11,406 nucleotides of DNA from Syntrophales bacterium (lineage in GTDB: Bacteria > Desulfobacterota > Syntrophia > Syntrophales > UBA2192). The notes beneath the pieces are model-generated. The model searched no databases, was not told the DNA's origin, and saw only the letters and a list, made by a program, of their open reading frames with translations. The DNA lies in the NCBI GenBank assembly GCA_025454095.1, contig JALOPC010000053.1:1-11406 (forward strand), in the 5' to 3' direction. Of the stretch, positions 1 through 6,585 are shown piece by piece. Position 1 is the first letter of the stretch; each line of letters begins with the position of its first letter. A program made the position numbers and the translations under genes.

Positions 1-30
1 CCCCTGATGGACTGGAAGGCGCTTCTCTGA
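1..30 (+). other. possible 3' end of an upstream reading frame (unresolved)
   Basis: Frame 1 reads nine codons (PLMDWKALL) and then a TGA at 28-30; frame 3 stays open to a TGA at 63-65. Either could be the tail of an upstream gene cut by the window edge, and I cannot choose between them. The following gene is of a type (NIL-domain ferredoxin) that in many anaerobes lies beside a COG1900/DUF39 homocysteine-biosynthesis gene. That is a guess about what lies upstream, not something this short tail shows. Confidence 0.2.
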
Positions 31-58
31 GCCTCCCGGGCCCCGATCGGGGAGAAGC
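21..58 (+). other. inverted repeat / possible terminator-like hairpin
   Basis: GCTTCTC (21-27) is the perfect reverse complement of GAGAAGC (52-58), and a GC-rich palindrome, CCCCGATCGGGG (41-52), lies partly inside it. The structure sits just before the promoter of the next gene and after a possible upstream stop codon. That position suits the 3' end of the preceding transcript. No T-run follows, so it is not a convincing intrinsic terminator. Confidence 0.3.
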
Positions 59-61
59 TCC

Positions 62-90
62 TTGACAAACCCACGGGGATCACTTAGGTT
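62..90 (+). promoter_or_regulatory. sigma70-type promoter for the NIL-ferredoxin gene
   Basis: A perfect -35 box TTGACA (62-67) is followed after exactly 17 bases by TAGGTT (85-90), which matches TATAAT at three of six positions. The start codon at 116 would lie about 20 bases beyond the expected transcription start. The -35 context CTTGACAAAC is identical to that of the mtaB promoter at 1047-1056, which supports both calls. Confidence 0.5.
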
Positions 91-115
91 TGGTGAAACG
101 GGCAGGAAGAAAAGC

Positions 116-535
116 ATGACGGCATCGGTCACGAAAAAAGTCATCATCCGATACAGCGCCGACAACGTCGATCAGCCGATCGCGTGCCACCTGGCCAAGA
201 AGTACGACCTCGATTTCAACATCCTGAAGGCGAGAATTTTCCCTCGCCGCGAGGGCGTCATGGTCCTCGAGCTGAGCGGGACAAAGGAAAACTTCGATGC
301 CGGGGTGCGGTTCATGAAAGAAAAGGGGCTCCGCGTGGAACCCCTTTCGAAAAGCGTGACCCAGAATACGGACAAATGCGTTCACTGCGGGGCCTGCATC
401 GCCTTTTGCCCCACCGAGGCCCTCCACATGGACCCCGCCACCTCGAAAATCATCTTCGACCCCGAGCGCTGCAACGGCTGCGAGTTTTGCGTTACCGCCT
501 GCCCGGCGCGGGCGATGTCCATCGACCTGTTCTGA
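116..535 (+). CDS. NIL-domain 2x[4Fe-4S] ferredoxin
   Basis: This is a small cytoplasmic electron-transfer protein of 139 residues. Residues about 5-77 look like a NIL domain, the ligand-binding fold also found at the C-terminus of MetN-type methionine transporters. The C-terminal half carries two complete cluster motifs: Cys88, 91, 94, 98 (CVHCGACIAFCP) and Cys119, 122, 125, 129 (CNGCEFCVTACP), i.e. a bacterial-type 2[4Fe-4S] ferredoxin. Archaeal and bacterial relatives (MA1822 type) partner COG1900 proteins in homocysteine synthesis from aspartate semialdehyde, so sulfur transfer is the best functional guess; that partner is not in the window. I chose the ATG at 116 because AGGAAG (104-109) sits at good spacing and the fold starts there. 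A TTG at 62 in the same frame overlaps the -35 box and would add 18 non-conserved residues. The gene converges on the next one with 99 bp between them. Confidence 0.85.
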   Translation: MTASVTKKVIIRYSADNVDQPIACHLAKKYDLDFNILKARIFPRREGVMVLELSGTKENFDAGVRFMKEKGLRVEPLSKSVTQNTDKCVHCGACIAFCPTEALHMDPATSKIIFDPERCNGCEFCVTACPARAMSIDLF

Positions 536-585
536 ACAGGCCTCGAAAGGCACGTCACAAGCCGGCGGCCGCAGGCCGAAAACAT

Positions 586-616
586 TCCCCCCCTGTAAAA
601 GCGGACAAGGTGGGGA
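586..616. repeat. possible degenerate dispersed palindromic repeat
   Basis: Between the convergent genes is a run of seven C (587-593), then TGTAAAAGCGGACAAGG and a GGGG (612-615). The C-run / AAAAG / G-run layout resembles, in degraded form, the short C-run / AAAAGGGGG repeats common between genes in Deltaproteobacteria. The match is from memory and imperfect, and no second copy is visible here. Confidence 0.25.
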
Positions 617-634
617 CGCGGTATGGTTCACCGG

Positions 635-976
635 CTACTTTTTCTTCCCTGAGCCAGCATCCTTCTTCTCGCCGTCTTCGCGGGCCTCGTTCATGTGCTT
701 CTGCATCTTGTTTTTCTGGTCCGAGAAGAAATCCTTCATGTTCTCCTTCACATCGCCTGCCTTGGCCGTGATCTGGTCGACGATTCCCGTTAATTTCGTC
801 TTCAGATCCCCCGACGGGCTGAAATGCTGAAAGGCCAGTATGGCCAGAACGGCGACGGCGATGACGAGCGTGAGCTTGAAGAAACGGCTGAGAAGCCAGA
901 AAAGACCGACGGCGGCAAGGATGATGAGAAGGACGATCACCCCATTTTCGGACATGAACCCGGCAATGGCATCCAT
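635..976 (-). CDS. small two-helix membrane protein, function unknown
   Basis: The 113-residue product is not one I recognise. It has two adjacent hydrophobic helices (about residues 12-29 and 34-51) joined by a tight basic turn (SRFFK). A hydrophilic tail follows, probably helical (about 57-100), and ends in a Lys/Gly-rich stretch (KKDAGSGKKK). This predicts a helical hairpin in the inner membrane with a charged cytoplasmic tail. The start is well supported: reading on the minus strand, AAGGGGGG (complement of 983-990) lies six bases before the ATG (974-976). It is the only minus-strand gene here and is divergent from mtaB; the intergenic 977-1165 must hold both promoters. Composition and codon use look like the neighbours, so nothing suggests transfer. 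It could be a stress- or envelope-associated small protein, but nothing visible fixes a role. Confidence 0.7.
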   Translation of the reverse strand: MDAIAGFMSENGVIVLLIILAAVGLFWLLSRFFKLTLVIAVAVLAILAFQHFSPSGDLKTKLTGIVDQITAKAGDVKENMKDFFSDQKNKMQKHMNEAREDGEKKDAGSGKKK

Positions 977-1047
977 CGCGATCCCCCCTTGTGCGATATG
1001 AGTCCCTTTAACACGATTCCGCTGTGATATCCACTAATTATTGCGCC

Positions 1048-1076
1048 TTGACAAACATCGGGCCTCGGTCTAGATT
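1048..1076 (+). promoter_or_regulatory. strong sigma70-type promoter of the mtaB-rnc-era-der cluster
   Basis: The -35 box TTGACA (1048-1053) is perfect, the spacer is exactly 17 bases, and the -10 box is TAGATT (1071-1076; four of six matches). Transcription would start near 1083, giving a leader of about 83 bases before the mtaB ATG. The adjacent downstream genes overlap or nearly abut and show no other clear promoter, so this is probably the main promoter for the cluster. Confidence 0.7.
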
Positions 1077-1082
1077 GCATTT

Positions 1083-1165
1083 TCAAGAAACGTGCCGACA
1101 CGAGGGATTCCCCGCGATGCGGCACCGGTCGAAAGACCGCCGGCATCGGCCTGCAGGGACGGATC
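1083..1165 (+). promoter_or_regulatory. structured 5' leader of mtaB
   Basis: The leader contains GTGCCG (1092-1097) complementary to CGGCAC (1120-1125), then a five-pair hairpin CGGTC-GAAA-GACCG (1126-1139) with a GNRA tetraloop, then GCCG-GCAT-CGGC (1139-1150). The Shine-Dalgarno AGGGAC (1155-1160) follows at once. I see no match to a known riboswitch. The clustering of small hairpins just before the ribosome site may matter for translation or for processing. Confidence 0.35.
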
Positions 1166-2533
1166 ATGAACGACAAACGGGGGAAGACAGTCCCGGACGG
1201 GAGGGACCCGGCGGAAAGGACCAGACGGGTCGCTCTCGTGACGCTGGGCTGCAAGGTCAACCAGTGCGATTCGGCGGGCATGGCCCAGCGGCTCGAGCAG
1301 CTGGGGCACACCCTGGTCGGCTTCGATGCCGAGGCCGATGTCTTCATCGTCAATACCTGCACGGTCACTGCGCGGACGGATTTCCAGTCGAGGCAGCTCA
1401 TCCGCCGAGCCGCCCGTAGAAACCCCTCCGCGCCCGTCATCGTGACAGGCTGCTATGCCCAGGTGGCGCCGGAGCTGCTCAAGGCGCTGCCCAATGTGCG
1501 CCTCGTTGCGGGCAATGTCGAAAAAGAACTCATCCCGGGGCTTGTGGGCTCGCTCAACGGGGGCCCCGCGGAGGTGCGGGTCCGGAACATCGGGCAAACC
1601 GGGGTCTTTTCGGGCCTCACCGCCGATCGATTCCCCGGCAGGACGAGGGCTTTTCTCAAGATCCAGGACGGCTGCAATGCCCGCTGCAGTTACTGCATTG
1701 TCCCGACGGCGCGGGGGCCCAGCCGCAGCATGCCGCCCGGGGATGTTCTCGAGCGGGTGGCGGCCCTGGCCGGTTCGGGCTGCCGCGAGATCGTGCTGAC
1801 GGGCGTGCACCTGGGCGCATGGGGAGCGGATCTTTCCCCGGCCTCGGGTCTTCCGCAGCTGCTCCGGCGCATCGAGGAGGCGGGAACAGTCGGCAGGCTC
1901 CGTCTCAGTTCGATCGAGCCTCTCGAGGTGAGCGGTGAGCTGATCGCCTGCCTGCGGGAGTCGGCGGTCTTGTGCCCGCATGTGCACATCCCGCTTCAGA
2001 GCGGCGACGACACGGTCCTCACCGCCATGGGAAGGCACTACGACCGGCGCTTCTTCAGGGACCTCGTGCACAGGCTTGCCGACGAAATCCCCGGCGTGGC
2101 CGTCGGTGTCGACGTCATGGCCGGGTTCCCCGGCGAGGGGGACCGGGAGTTCGAGAACACGCTGGAGCTGCTGCGCGGCCTTCCGGCGGCCTACTTCCAC
2201 GTCTTCCCCTACTCGGAGCGGCCGGGCACGAAGGCAGCGGCGCTGCCGGGAAAGGTCGAGGAGACTCTGCGCGCCCGTCGTGCTGCGGAGCTCAGGGCCC
2301 TGGGCCTCGCCAAGCGGGAGGCCTTCGCGAAACGGGCCGTCGGATCGAGGCAGACCGTTCTCGTCGAGGGCAGCCGCGACCGGAAAACGGGCCGCCTGAA
2401 GGGGTTCACCGGCAATTACATCCCCGTGCTCCTGGCGGGCGGGGGCAGGGACTCGATGAACCGCCTGATCGATGTCGTCATCGAATCCGCCGAGGCCGGG
2501 ACGGCAAGCGCCCGGGTGTGCCATGAACAGTGA
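1166..2533 (+). CDS. mtaB: tRNA (N6-threonylcarbamoyladenosine(37)-C2)-methylthiotransferase MtaB
   Basis: A radical SAM enzyme that adds a methylthio group to t6A37 (ms2t6A) in ANN-decoding tRNAs; it acts in the cytoplasm with two [4Fe-4S] clusters. The 455-residue length is normal. The N-terminal UPF0004 domain has its three cluster cysteines at C29 (TLGCKVNQ), C65 (NTCTVT) and C96 (TGCYAQ). The radical SAM motif is C170, C174, C177 (GCNARCSYC), and a TRAM-like RNA-binding domain covers about 393-443. The LGCKVNQ and NTCTVT wording points to the MtaB branch rather than MiaB or RimO. The ATG at 1166 follows AGGGAC (1155-1160) at five bases and fits the family N-terminus apart from a polar lead of about 20 residues. 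It overlaps rnc by 11 nt, which suggests translational coupling. Confidence 0.9.
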   Translation: MNDKRGKTVPDGRDPAERTRRVALVTLGCKVNQCDSAGMAQRLEQLGHTLVGFDAEADVFIVNTCTVTARTDFQSRQLIRRAARRNPSAPVIVTGCYAQVAPELLKALPNVRLVAGNVEKELIPGLVGSLNGGPAEVRVRNIGQTGVFSGLTADRFPGRTRAFLKIQDGCNARCSYCIVPTARGPSRSMPPGDVLERVAALAGSGCREIVLTGVHLGAWGADLSPASGLPQLLRRIEEAGTVGRLRLSSIEPLEVSGELIACLRESAVLCPHVHIPLQSGDDTVLTAMGRHYDRRFFRDLVHRLADEIPGVAVGVDVMAGFPGEGDREFENTLELLRGLPAAYFHVFPYSERPGTKAAALPGKVEETLRARRAAELRALGLAKREAFAKRAVGSRQTVLVEGSRDRKTGRLKGFTGNYIPVLLAGGGRDSMNRLIDVVIESAEAGTASARVCHEQ

Positions 2534-3263
2534 CCGCCGGATGCGGCTCGAGGCTCTCGAGGAGGCCCTGGGGTACCGATTCAACGACCCCTCCCTGCTG
2601 GACTGCGCCCTCACGCACCGTTCCTACGCGAACGAGAACCCGGACCTGCTGAAGCAGGACAACGAGCGCCTCGAGTTTCTCGGCGATGCCGTATTGACCC
2701 TGTGCATCAGCGACATGCTGATGAAGAAATTCCCGGACTGCACGGAAGGGGATCTCTCCAAGATCCGCTCCTCCATCGTCAACGAGAAGCCCCTGGCCAG
2801 GCTGGCCAAGGAGCTTCACCTGGGGGACTACCTGCTTCTGGGCCGGGGCGAGGACATCTCCGGCGGGAGACTCAAACATTCGCTTCTCGCCAACGCGTTC
2901 GAGGCCATCATTGCCGCCATCTACTGCGACACGGGCTTTGACGGTGTGTGCGCCTTTGTCGGCAGGCGGTTCCTCCGCCTGCTGGACACGGGCGACATCA
3001 AGGTCCTCTACCAGGACTACAAGACCAGCCTCCAGGAGATCACCCAGAACCGTTTCCGGATCATCCCGCGGTACAGCGTGCTCAGGGAGTTCGGGCCCGA
3101 CCACGACAAGGTCTTCCAGATCCGGGTGAGCGTCGGCGACATCGTAAGCACGGCAGGTTTGGGCCGAAACAAGAAAGAAGCCGAGCAGAGGGCCGCCAAG
3201 AAGGCCCTCGAGGCCATCGAAAGCCTCCGGCTGCCCGACAATGGAGAAGACGTGCAGGAGTGA
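2523..3263 (+). CDS. rnc: ribonuclease III
   Basis: Cleaves double-stranded RNA, including the 30S rRNA precursor and structured mRNAs. The 246-residue protein is of normal length. The catalytic domain (about 8-155) has the signature NERLEFLGDAV (47-57), with E48, E51 and D55 matching E. coli E38, E41 and D45. E127 in LLANAFEA matches E117. N124 replaces E. coli D114; I believe Asn is common there in other bacteria, so this is not evidence of inactivation. A double-stranded RNA-binding domain covers about 165-232. I chose the ATG at 2523, inside the mtaB 3' end, because the family N-terminus begins there. A longer in-frame extension to 2472 lies wholly within mtaB. RNase III is noteworthy here because long inverted repeats at 6586-6694 and 8963-9422 could form its substrates. 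Confidence 0.93.
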   Translation: MNSDRRMRLEALEEALGYRFNDPSLLDCALTHRSYANENPDLLKQDNERLEFLGDAVLTLCISDMLMKKFPDCTEGDLSKIRSSIVNEKPLARLAKELHLGDYLLLGRGEDISGGRLKHSLLANAFEAIIAAIYCDTGFDGVCAFVGRRFLRLLDTGDIKVLYQDYKTSLQEITQNRFRIIPRYSVLREFGPDHDKVFQIRVSVGDIVSTAGLGRNKKEAEQRAAKKALEAIESLRLPDNGEDVQE

Positions 3264-4353
3264 GTGCCGCACCGCAGCAGAAAATAAGGTGGAAGAGTCT
3301 CCCTTCCACAACTCAACACTCAAAACTCATAACTCAAAATTTTCTGTTACTGGACCGGACAGGCCGAATATTTCCGGCAACGCGGATGCGGTTACGGAAG
3401 CGGGCATGCGCGAAACAGTGAGCGCCTGCCGCGCCGGGAACGGCGGACGATACGACCGCGCGGAGATCGCCTTTTACGGGGGCAGTTTCACGGGCATGCC
3501 CCGCGAGGAGCAGATGGCCCTTTTGGCGACGGCGGCGGGACTGATTGCGGAAGGCGCCGCGCATTGCATCCGTATCTCCGCCCGCCCCGATGACATCGAC
3601 GAGGCCCGGCTCGACACCCTCGCGGCGATGGGGGTGAGGACCGTGGAGATCGGCGCCCAGTCCATGGACGACGAGGTGCTCCGGAGGGCGGGGCGGGGCC
3701 ACAGCGCCGACGATGTTCGCAGGGCCGTGGGACTCTGCAGGGCCAAGGGGTTCGAGACGGGCCTTCACCTCATGGCGGGACTCCCCGGGGAGAGCCGTGA
3801 CTCCTTCGCGGCTTCCGTCGCGGAGGTGATCCGGATCGTCCCGGACACGGTCCGCATCCACCCCGTACTCGTCTTCCGCGACACGGAACTGGCACGCCGT
3901 TACGCCCGGGGGCAATACCGTCCCCTCTCCCTGGACGAGGCGATAAGCTGGTGCAAATCGGCGCTCGTGAACTTCACCAGGGCGCAAATCCCCGTCATTC
4001 GCCTCGGGCTGCAGGCGACGGACGAAATGGACAAAGAAGGGTGCATCCTTGCCGGCCCCTGGCACCCGGCCTTTCGGAGTCTCGTGGAGGCGGAGATATT
4101 CCGGGACATGGCCCTGGAACTGATGGACAGGGCCTCCGCGGGCGGAACAGAACGGGTTTTCCGCGTGGCCCCCACGGACCTGTCGAGCTTCAACGGCCCC
4201 CGGGGAAGGAACCGATCGCTGCTGGAGTCGCGTTTCGGCGGCGTGTCGATTGCCGCCCTCCCCGACCCGGCGATCCCGAGGGGTGCCCTGAAGATGCAGG
4301 ACGGCCTGCGGGAGTACGGGACATCGATCACGGAGGTCACGTCGCTTGTTTAA
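3241..4353 (+). CDS. Elp3-like radical SAM protein, cluster-binding N-terminus missing (probably inactive)
   Basis: The open frame matches the short bacterial COG1243-type radical SAM family often found between rnc and era. Recognisable blocks are AFYGGSFTGMP (residues 77-87), VEIGAQSMDDEVLRRAGRG (135-152), GLHLMAGLPG (174-183) and GLQATDEM...ILAGPWHPAF (256-278). What should come first, about 25 residues ending in a CX3CX2C motif (GCPHRCxFCNQ in relatives), is absent. Family similarity resumes only at about PNISG (codons near 3364). Before that lies the ACTCNNN repeat. No forward frame of 3264-3365 contains the motif, so a simple frameshift does not explain the loss. The ATG at 3241 lies inside rnc with no ribosome site; GTG 3289 or ATG 3406 are the next in-frame choices. 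The remaining 330 codons are intact, so the loss is recent, the shortened protein has another use, or the join is an assembly error. The 3' end overlaps era by 8 nt and carries its Shine-Dalgarno. Confidence 0.7.
   Translation: MEKTCRSECRTAAENKVEESPFHNSTLKTHNSKFSVTGPDRPNISGNADAVTEAGMRETVSACRAGNGGRYDRAEIAFYGGSFTGMPREEQMALLATAAGLIAEGAAHCIRISARPDDIDEARLDTLAAMGVRTVEIGAQSMDDEVLRRAGRGHSADDVRRAVGLCRAKGFETGLHLMAGLPGESRDSFAASVAEVIRIVPDTVRIHPVLVFRDTELARRYARGQYRPLSLDEAISWCKSALVNFTRAQIPVIRLGLQATDEMDKEGCILAGPWHPAFRSLVEAEIFRDMALELMDRASAGGTERVFRVAPTDLSSFNGPRGRNRSLLESRFGGVSIAALPDPAIPRGALKMQDGLREYGTSITEVTSLV
3289..3309 (+). other. small perfect hairpin beside the ACTC repeat
   Basis: GTGGAAG (3289-3295) and CTTCCAC (3303-3309) form a perfect seven-pair stem with a seven-base loop, just upstream of the heptamer array. 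No T-run follows, so it is not an intrinsic terminator. It may mark the edge of the repeat unit. Confidence 0.4.
3311..3338 (+). repeat. ACTCNNN heptamer array (four units), probable solo arm
   Basis: Four consecutive seven-base units begin with ACTC: 3311-3317, 3318-3324, 3325-3331 and 3332-3338, with the last three bases varying (AAC, AAA, ATA, AAA). The array is AT-rich compared with its surroundings. It shares the seven-base period, with four constant and three variable bases, of the GGGTNNN arrays at 6586-6694 and 8963-9422. The sequence at its right end (TCAAAATTT, 3334-3342, then CTGT) recurs next to the 6660-6694 arm. No complementary GAGT arm is present nearby, so I read it as a single leftover arm. 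Confidence 0.6.
4332..4337 (+). promoter_or_regulatory. Shine-Dalgarno deciding the era TTG start
   Basis: GGAGGT lies eight bases before the TTG at 4346, inside the last codons of the radical SAM gene. It supports the unusual start codon and would keep era translated whether or not the upstream frame is made into protein. Confidence 0.7.
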
Positions 4354-5236
4354 GTCAGGATTCATCGCCATCGCCGGGCGGCCCAACGTCGGCAAGTCGA
4401 CACTGCTGAACGCCATCGTGGGCGAGAAGCTCGCCATCACGAGCAGCAAACCCCAGACGACGAGAAACCGGATCACCGGGATCCGGAACACCGAAGACGG
4501 GCAGTTCATCTTCCTCGACACCCCGGGGATCCATCACGCGAAGACGCCCCTGAACCGCTACATGGTGAAGGAAGCGACGAGCGCCTTCGGCGAGGTGGAC
4601 CTGATCCTGCTGCTCGTCGAGGCGGACCGGGGTTTCGACCCCGACGACGGTCTCATCCTCGAGAGCCTGCCGGCTTCAGGAGCGCCCGCTTTCCTGGTGA
4701 TCAACAAGATCGACCTCGTGGAGAAACCGAAGCTGCTGCCCCTGATCGACCGGTTTCGCGGCCTTTACGATTTCCGGGAGATCGTGCCCGTGTCGGCCGC
4801 CACCGGCGACGGCGTGGGCCTCCTGCTCGACCTGATCCGCGACGCGATGCCCGAGGGCCCGAAGCTCTTTCCCGACGACATGTTCACGGACAATTCCGAG
4901 CGGTTCATCGCCGCCGAGATCGTCCGGGAGAAGATCCTGCAGTTGACCCACCGGGAAATCCCTTATGCGACGGCCGTCACGGTGGATTCCTTCAAGGAGG
5001 ACGAGGAGAAGAACCGAATCCGGATCGCCGCCACGATCACCGTGGAGAAGGACTCGCAAAAAGGCATACTCATCGGCAAGGGCGGCAGGATGCTCAAGGA
5101 GATCGGGACGCAGTCGCGGCTGGAGATGGAGAAGTTCTTCGCCGCGAAGATCTTCCTGGAACTCTTCGTCCGCGTGCGCAAGGATTGGACGAAAGACGCC
5201 AAGTGGCTGAAGGAGTTCGGCTACGGGGACAAATGA
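4346..5236 (+). CDS. era: GTPase Era
   Basis: Essential-type GTPase that binds the 3' end of 16S rRNA during 30S maturation, at the membrane and ribosome. The 296-residue length is normal. GTPase motifs: G1 GRPNVGKST (11-19), G2 PQTTR (36-40), G3 DTPG (58-61), G4 NKID (120-123), G5 SAAT (about 150). The C-terminal KH domain carries the RNA-binding GKGG (about 244-247) and the family-typical LFVRVRKDW near the end. Translation starts at a TTG, with GGAGGT eight bases upstream; no ATG gives the conserved N-terminus. The gene overlaps the truncated radical SAM frame by 8 nt and is followed by der after four bases, so the three are co-transcribed. Its job in 16S maturation fits with rnc upstream. 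Confidence 0.95.
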   Translation: MFKSGFIAIAGRPNVGKSTLLNAIVGEKLAITSSKPQTTRNRITGIRNTEDGQFIFLDTPGIHHAKTPLNRYMVKEATSAFGEVDLILLLVEADRGFDPDDGLILESLPASGAPAFLVINKIDLVEKPKLLPLIDRFRGLYDFREIVPVSAATGDGVGLLLDLIRDAMPEGPKLFPDDMFTDNSERFIAAEIVREKILQLTHREIPYATAVTVDSFKEDEEKNRIRIAATITVEKDSQKGILIGKGGRMLKEIGTQSRLEMEKFFAAKIFLELFVRVRKDWTKDAKWLKEFGYGDK

Positions 5237-5240
5237 GGTT

Positions 5241-6584
5241 ATGAAACCACTGATTGCCATCATCGGCCGGCCCAATGTCGGCAAGTCGACTCTCTTCAAC
5301 CGGCTCTCGGAGCGGAAGAAGGCCATCGCCATCGATCAGCCCGGCGCCACGCGCGACCGCAACTACGCCGAGGCGTCCTGGAACGGCAGGGCTTTCACCG
5401 TCGTCGACACGGGCGGCTTCGAGCCCATCTCGACGGAAAAGATTTTCATGCAGATGCGCGAGCAGACCCGGCTCGCCATGGAGCAGGCCGACATCATCAT
5501 CTTCCTCATGGACGGCAGGGACGGCCTCACCCCCTCCGACGAGGAGATCGTGCGCCAGCTTCGATCGTACAGAAAACCCGTGTACTACGCCGTCAACAAG
5601 ATCGACGGACCCCGTCACGACGAGAACGTCTTCGATTTCTACCGTATCGGGATCGAACCCATCTACACGATCTCGGCCGAGCACGGCCGGGGGGTGGACG
5701 AACTGATGGATGCCGTAACGGCATCCATCCCCGAATCGCCCCCCCCGGACGAGGAAGCTGACACCGGGGAAGAGGAGCCGATCCGGATCGCCGTGGTGGG
5801 CCGCCCCAACGTGGGGAAGTCCTCCCTGGTCAACAAGATCCTGGGCTACGAGCGGACCATCGTCAACCCCCTGCCGGGGACGACACGGGACGCCATCGAC
5901 ACCCCGTTCGAGCGCGGGGGACGCAGGTACGTCCTCGTCGACACGGCGGGAATCCGCAGAAAGAGCCGCATCAGCCAGAACCTCGAGAAGTACAGCGTCA
6001 TCGAGGCATTCAGGACGCTGGACCGCTGCAACGTGGCGCTCGTCCTCATCGACGCCGAGGAGGGGGTGACGGAACAGGACGCCAAGATCGCGGGACTCGC
6101 CCTCGAAAAGAGGGTCGCCTGCATCCTGGTAGTCAACAAGTGGGACCTCGTCGAGAAGGACAACAGCACGGTGGGCGTTTACGTCAACAAGCTGCGGGAC
6201 GAGCTGAAATTCCTCCAGTTCGCTCCCATCGCCTTCGTCTCCGCCCTGACGGGACAGCGGGTGGGACGCATTTTCGAGCTGATCGATGGGGTCTGGGCTG
6301 AGTTCACGAAGCGCGTCCCCACGGCTGAGCTCAACGCGCAGGTGGAGCGCTACGTCTCCGAAAACCCGGCCCCCATGTACCGCAACCGTCCCAACAAGAT
6401 CGTCTATGCCACCCAGCCCCGCGTGAAGCCGCCGACCTTCGTCTTCTTCGTCAGGGAGCCCAAGGCGATCCACTTCTCCTACGAGCGGTACCTGGCCAAC
6501 CGGATTCGCGAAGGCCTGGGTTTCGAAAGCGTCCCCATCCGCCTCATCTTCCGCAAGCGCCACCGGGACAAGGAGAAGAAATAG
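5241..6584 (+). CDS. der: GTPase Der (EngA)
   Basis: Double GTPase needed for 50S ribosome assembly. At 447 residues it has two full G domains in tandem. Domain 1: GRPNVGKST (9-17), DTGG (56-59), NKID (119-122), SAE (145-147). Domain 2: GRPNVGKSS (187-195), DTAG (234-237), NKWD (299-302), SAL (334-336). A KH-like domain fills the remainder from about 350. An acidic linker (about 166-180) separates the two G domains. The C-terminus is basic (RKRHRDKEKK), as is common in the family. The ATG at 5241 lies four bases after the era stop; its ribosome site is poor (GAGG at 5235-5238, very close), so coupling to era is likely. The stop (TAG, 6582-6584) is one base from the first GGGT heptamer of the following repeat. 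Confidence 0.95.
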   Translation: MKPLIAIIGRPNVGKSTLFNRLSERKKAIAIDQPGATRDRNYAEASWNGRAFTVVDTGGFEPISTEKIFMQMREQTRLAMEQADIIIFLMDGRDGLTPSDEEIVRQLRSYRKPVYYAVNKIDGPRHDENVFDFYRIGIEPIYTISAEHGRGVDELMDAVTASIPESPPPDEEADTGEEEPIRIAVVGRPNVGKSSLVNKILGYERTIVNPLPGTTRDAIDTPFERGGRRYVLVDTAGIRRKSRISQNLEKYSVIEAFRTLDRCNVALVLIDAEEGVTEQDAKIAGLALEKRVACILVVNKWDLVEKDNSTVGVYVNKLRDELKFLQFAPIAFVSALTGQRVGRIFELIDGVWAEFTKRVPTAELNAQVERYVSENPAPMYRNRPNKIVYATQPRVKPPTFVFFVREPKAIHFSYERYLANRIREGLGFESVPIRLIFRKRHRDKEKK

Positions 6585-6585
6585 A

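Noticed and set aside
62..115. TTG start at 62 for the NIL-ferredoxin
   Set aside because: The TTG is part of a perfect -35 box, the extra 18 residues are not conserved, and the ATG at 116 has its own ribosome site.
566..578. CGGCC-GCA-GGCCG as a terminator between the convergent genes
   Set aside because: Only five pairs, and no T-run follows on either strand in the direction of transcription.
1031..1054. Promoter for the minus-strand membrane protein (TTGTCA, complement of 1049-1054)
   Set aside because: It overlaps the mtaB -35 box and the only -10 at proper spacing (GATATC) is a poor match, so I could not support it although some promoter must exist in 977-1165.
1070..2614. Long minus-strand open frame opposite mtaB (and similar ones opposite era, der and livM)
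   Set aside because: Low-complexity translations rich in Arg, Gly, Asp and Pro, no recognisable domain and no ribosome site; they are high-GC shadows of well-identified plus-strand genes.
3118..3128. N124 in RNase III taken as an inactive catalytic site
   Set aside because: The residue corresponds to E. coli D114, but Asn at this position (LANAxEA) is familiar from other bacterial RNase III proteins, and the other acidic residues are present.
3241..3288. ATG 3241 as the true start of the radical SAM protein
   Set aside because: It lies in the rnc 3' end without a ribosome site, and the residues up to about 3360 have no likeness to the family; the coordinate is kept only as the limit of the open frame.
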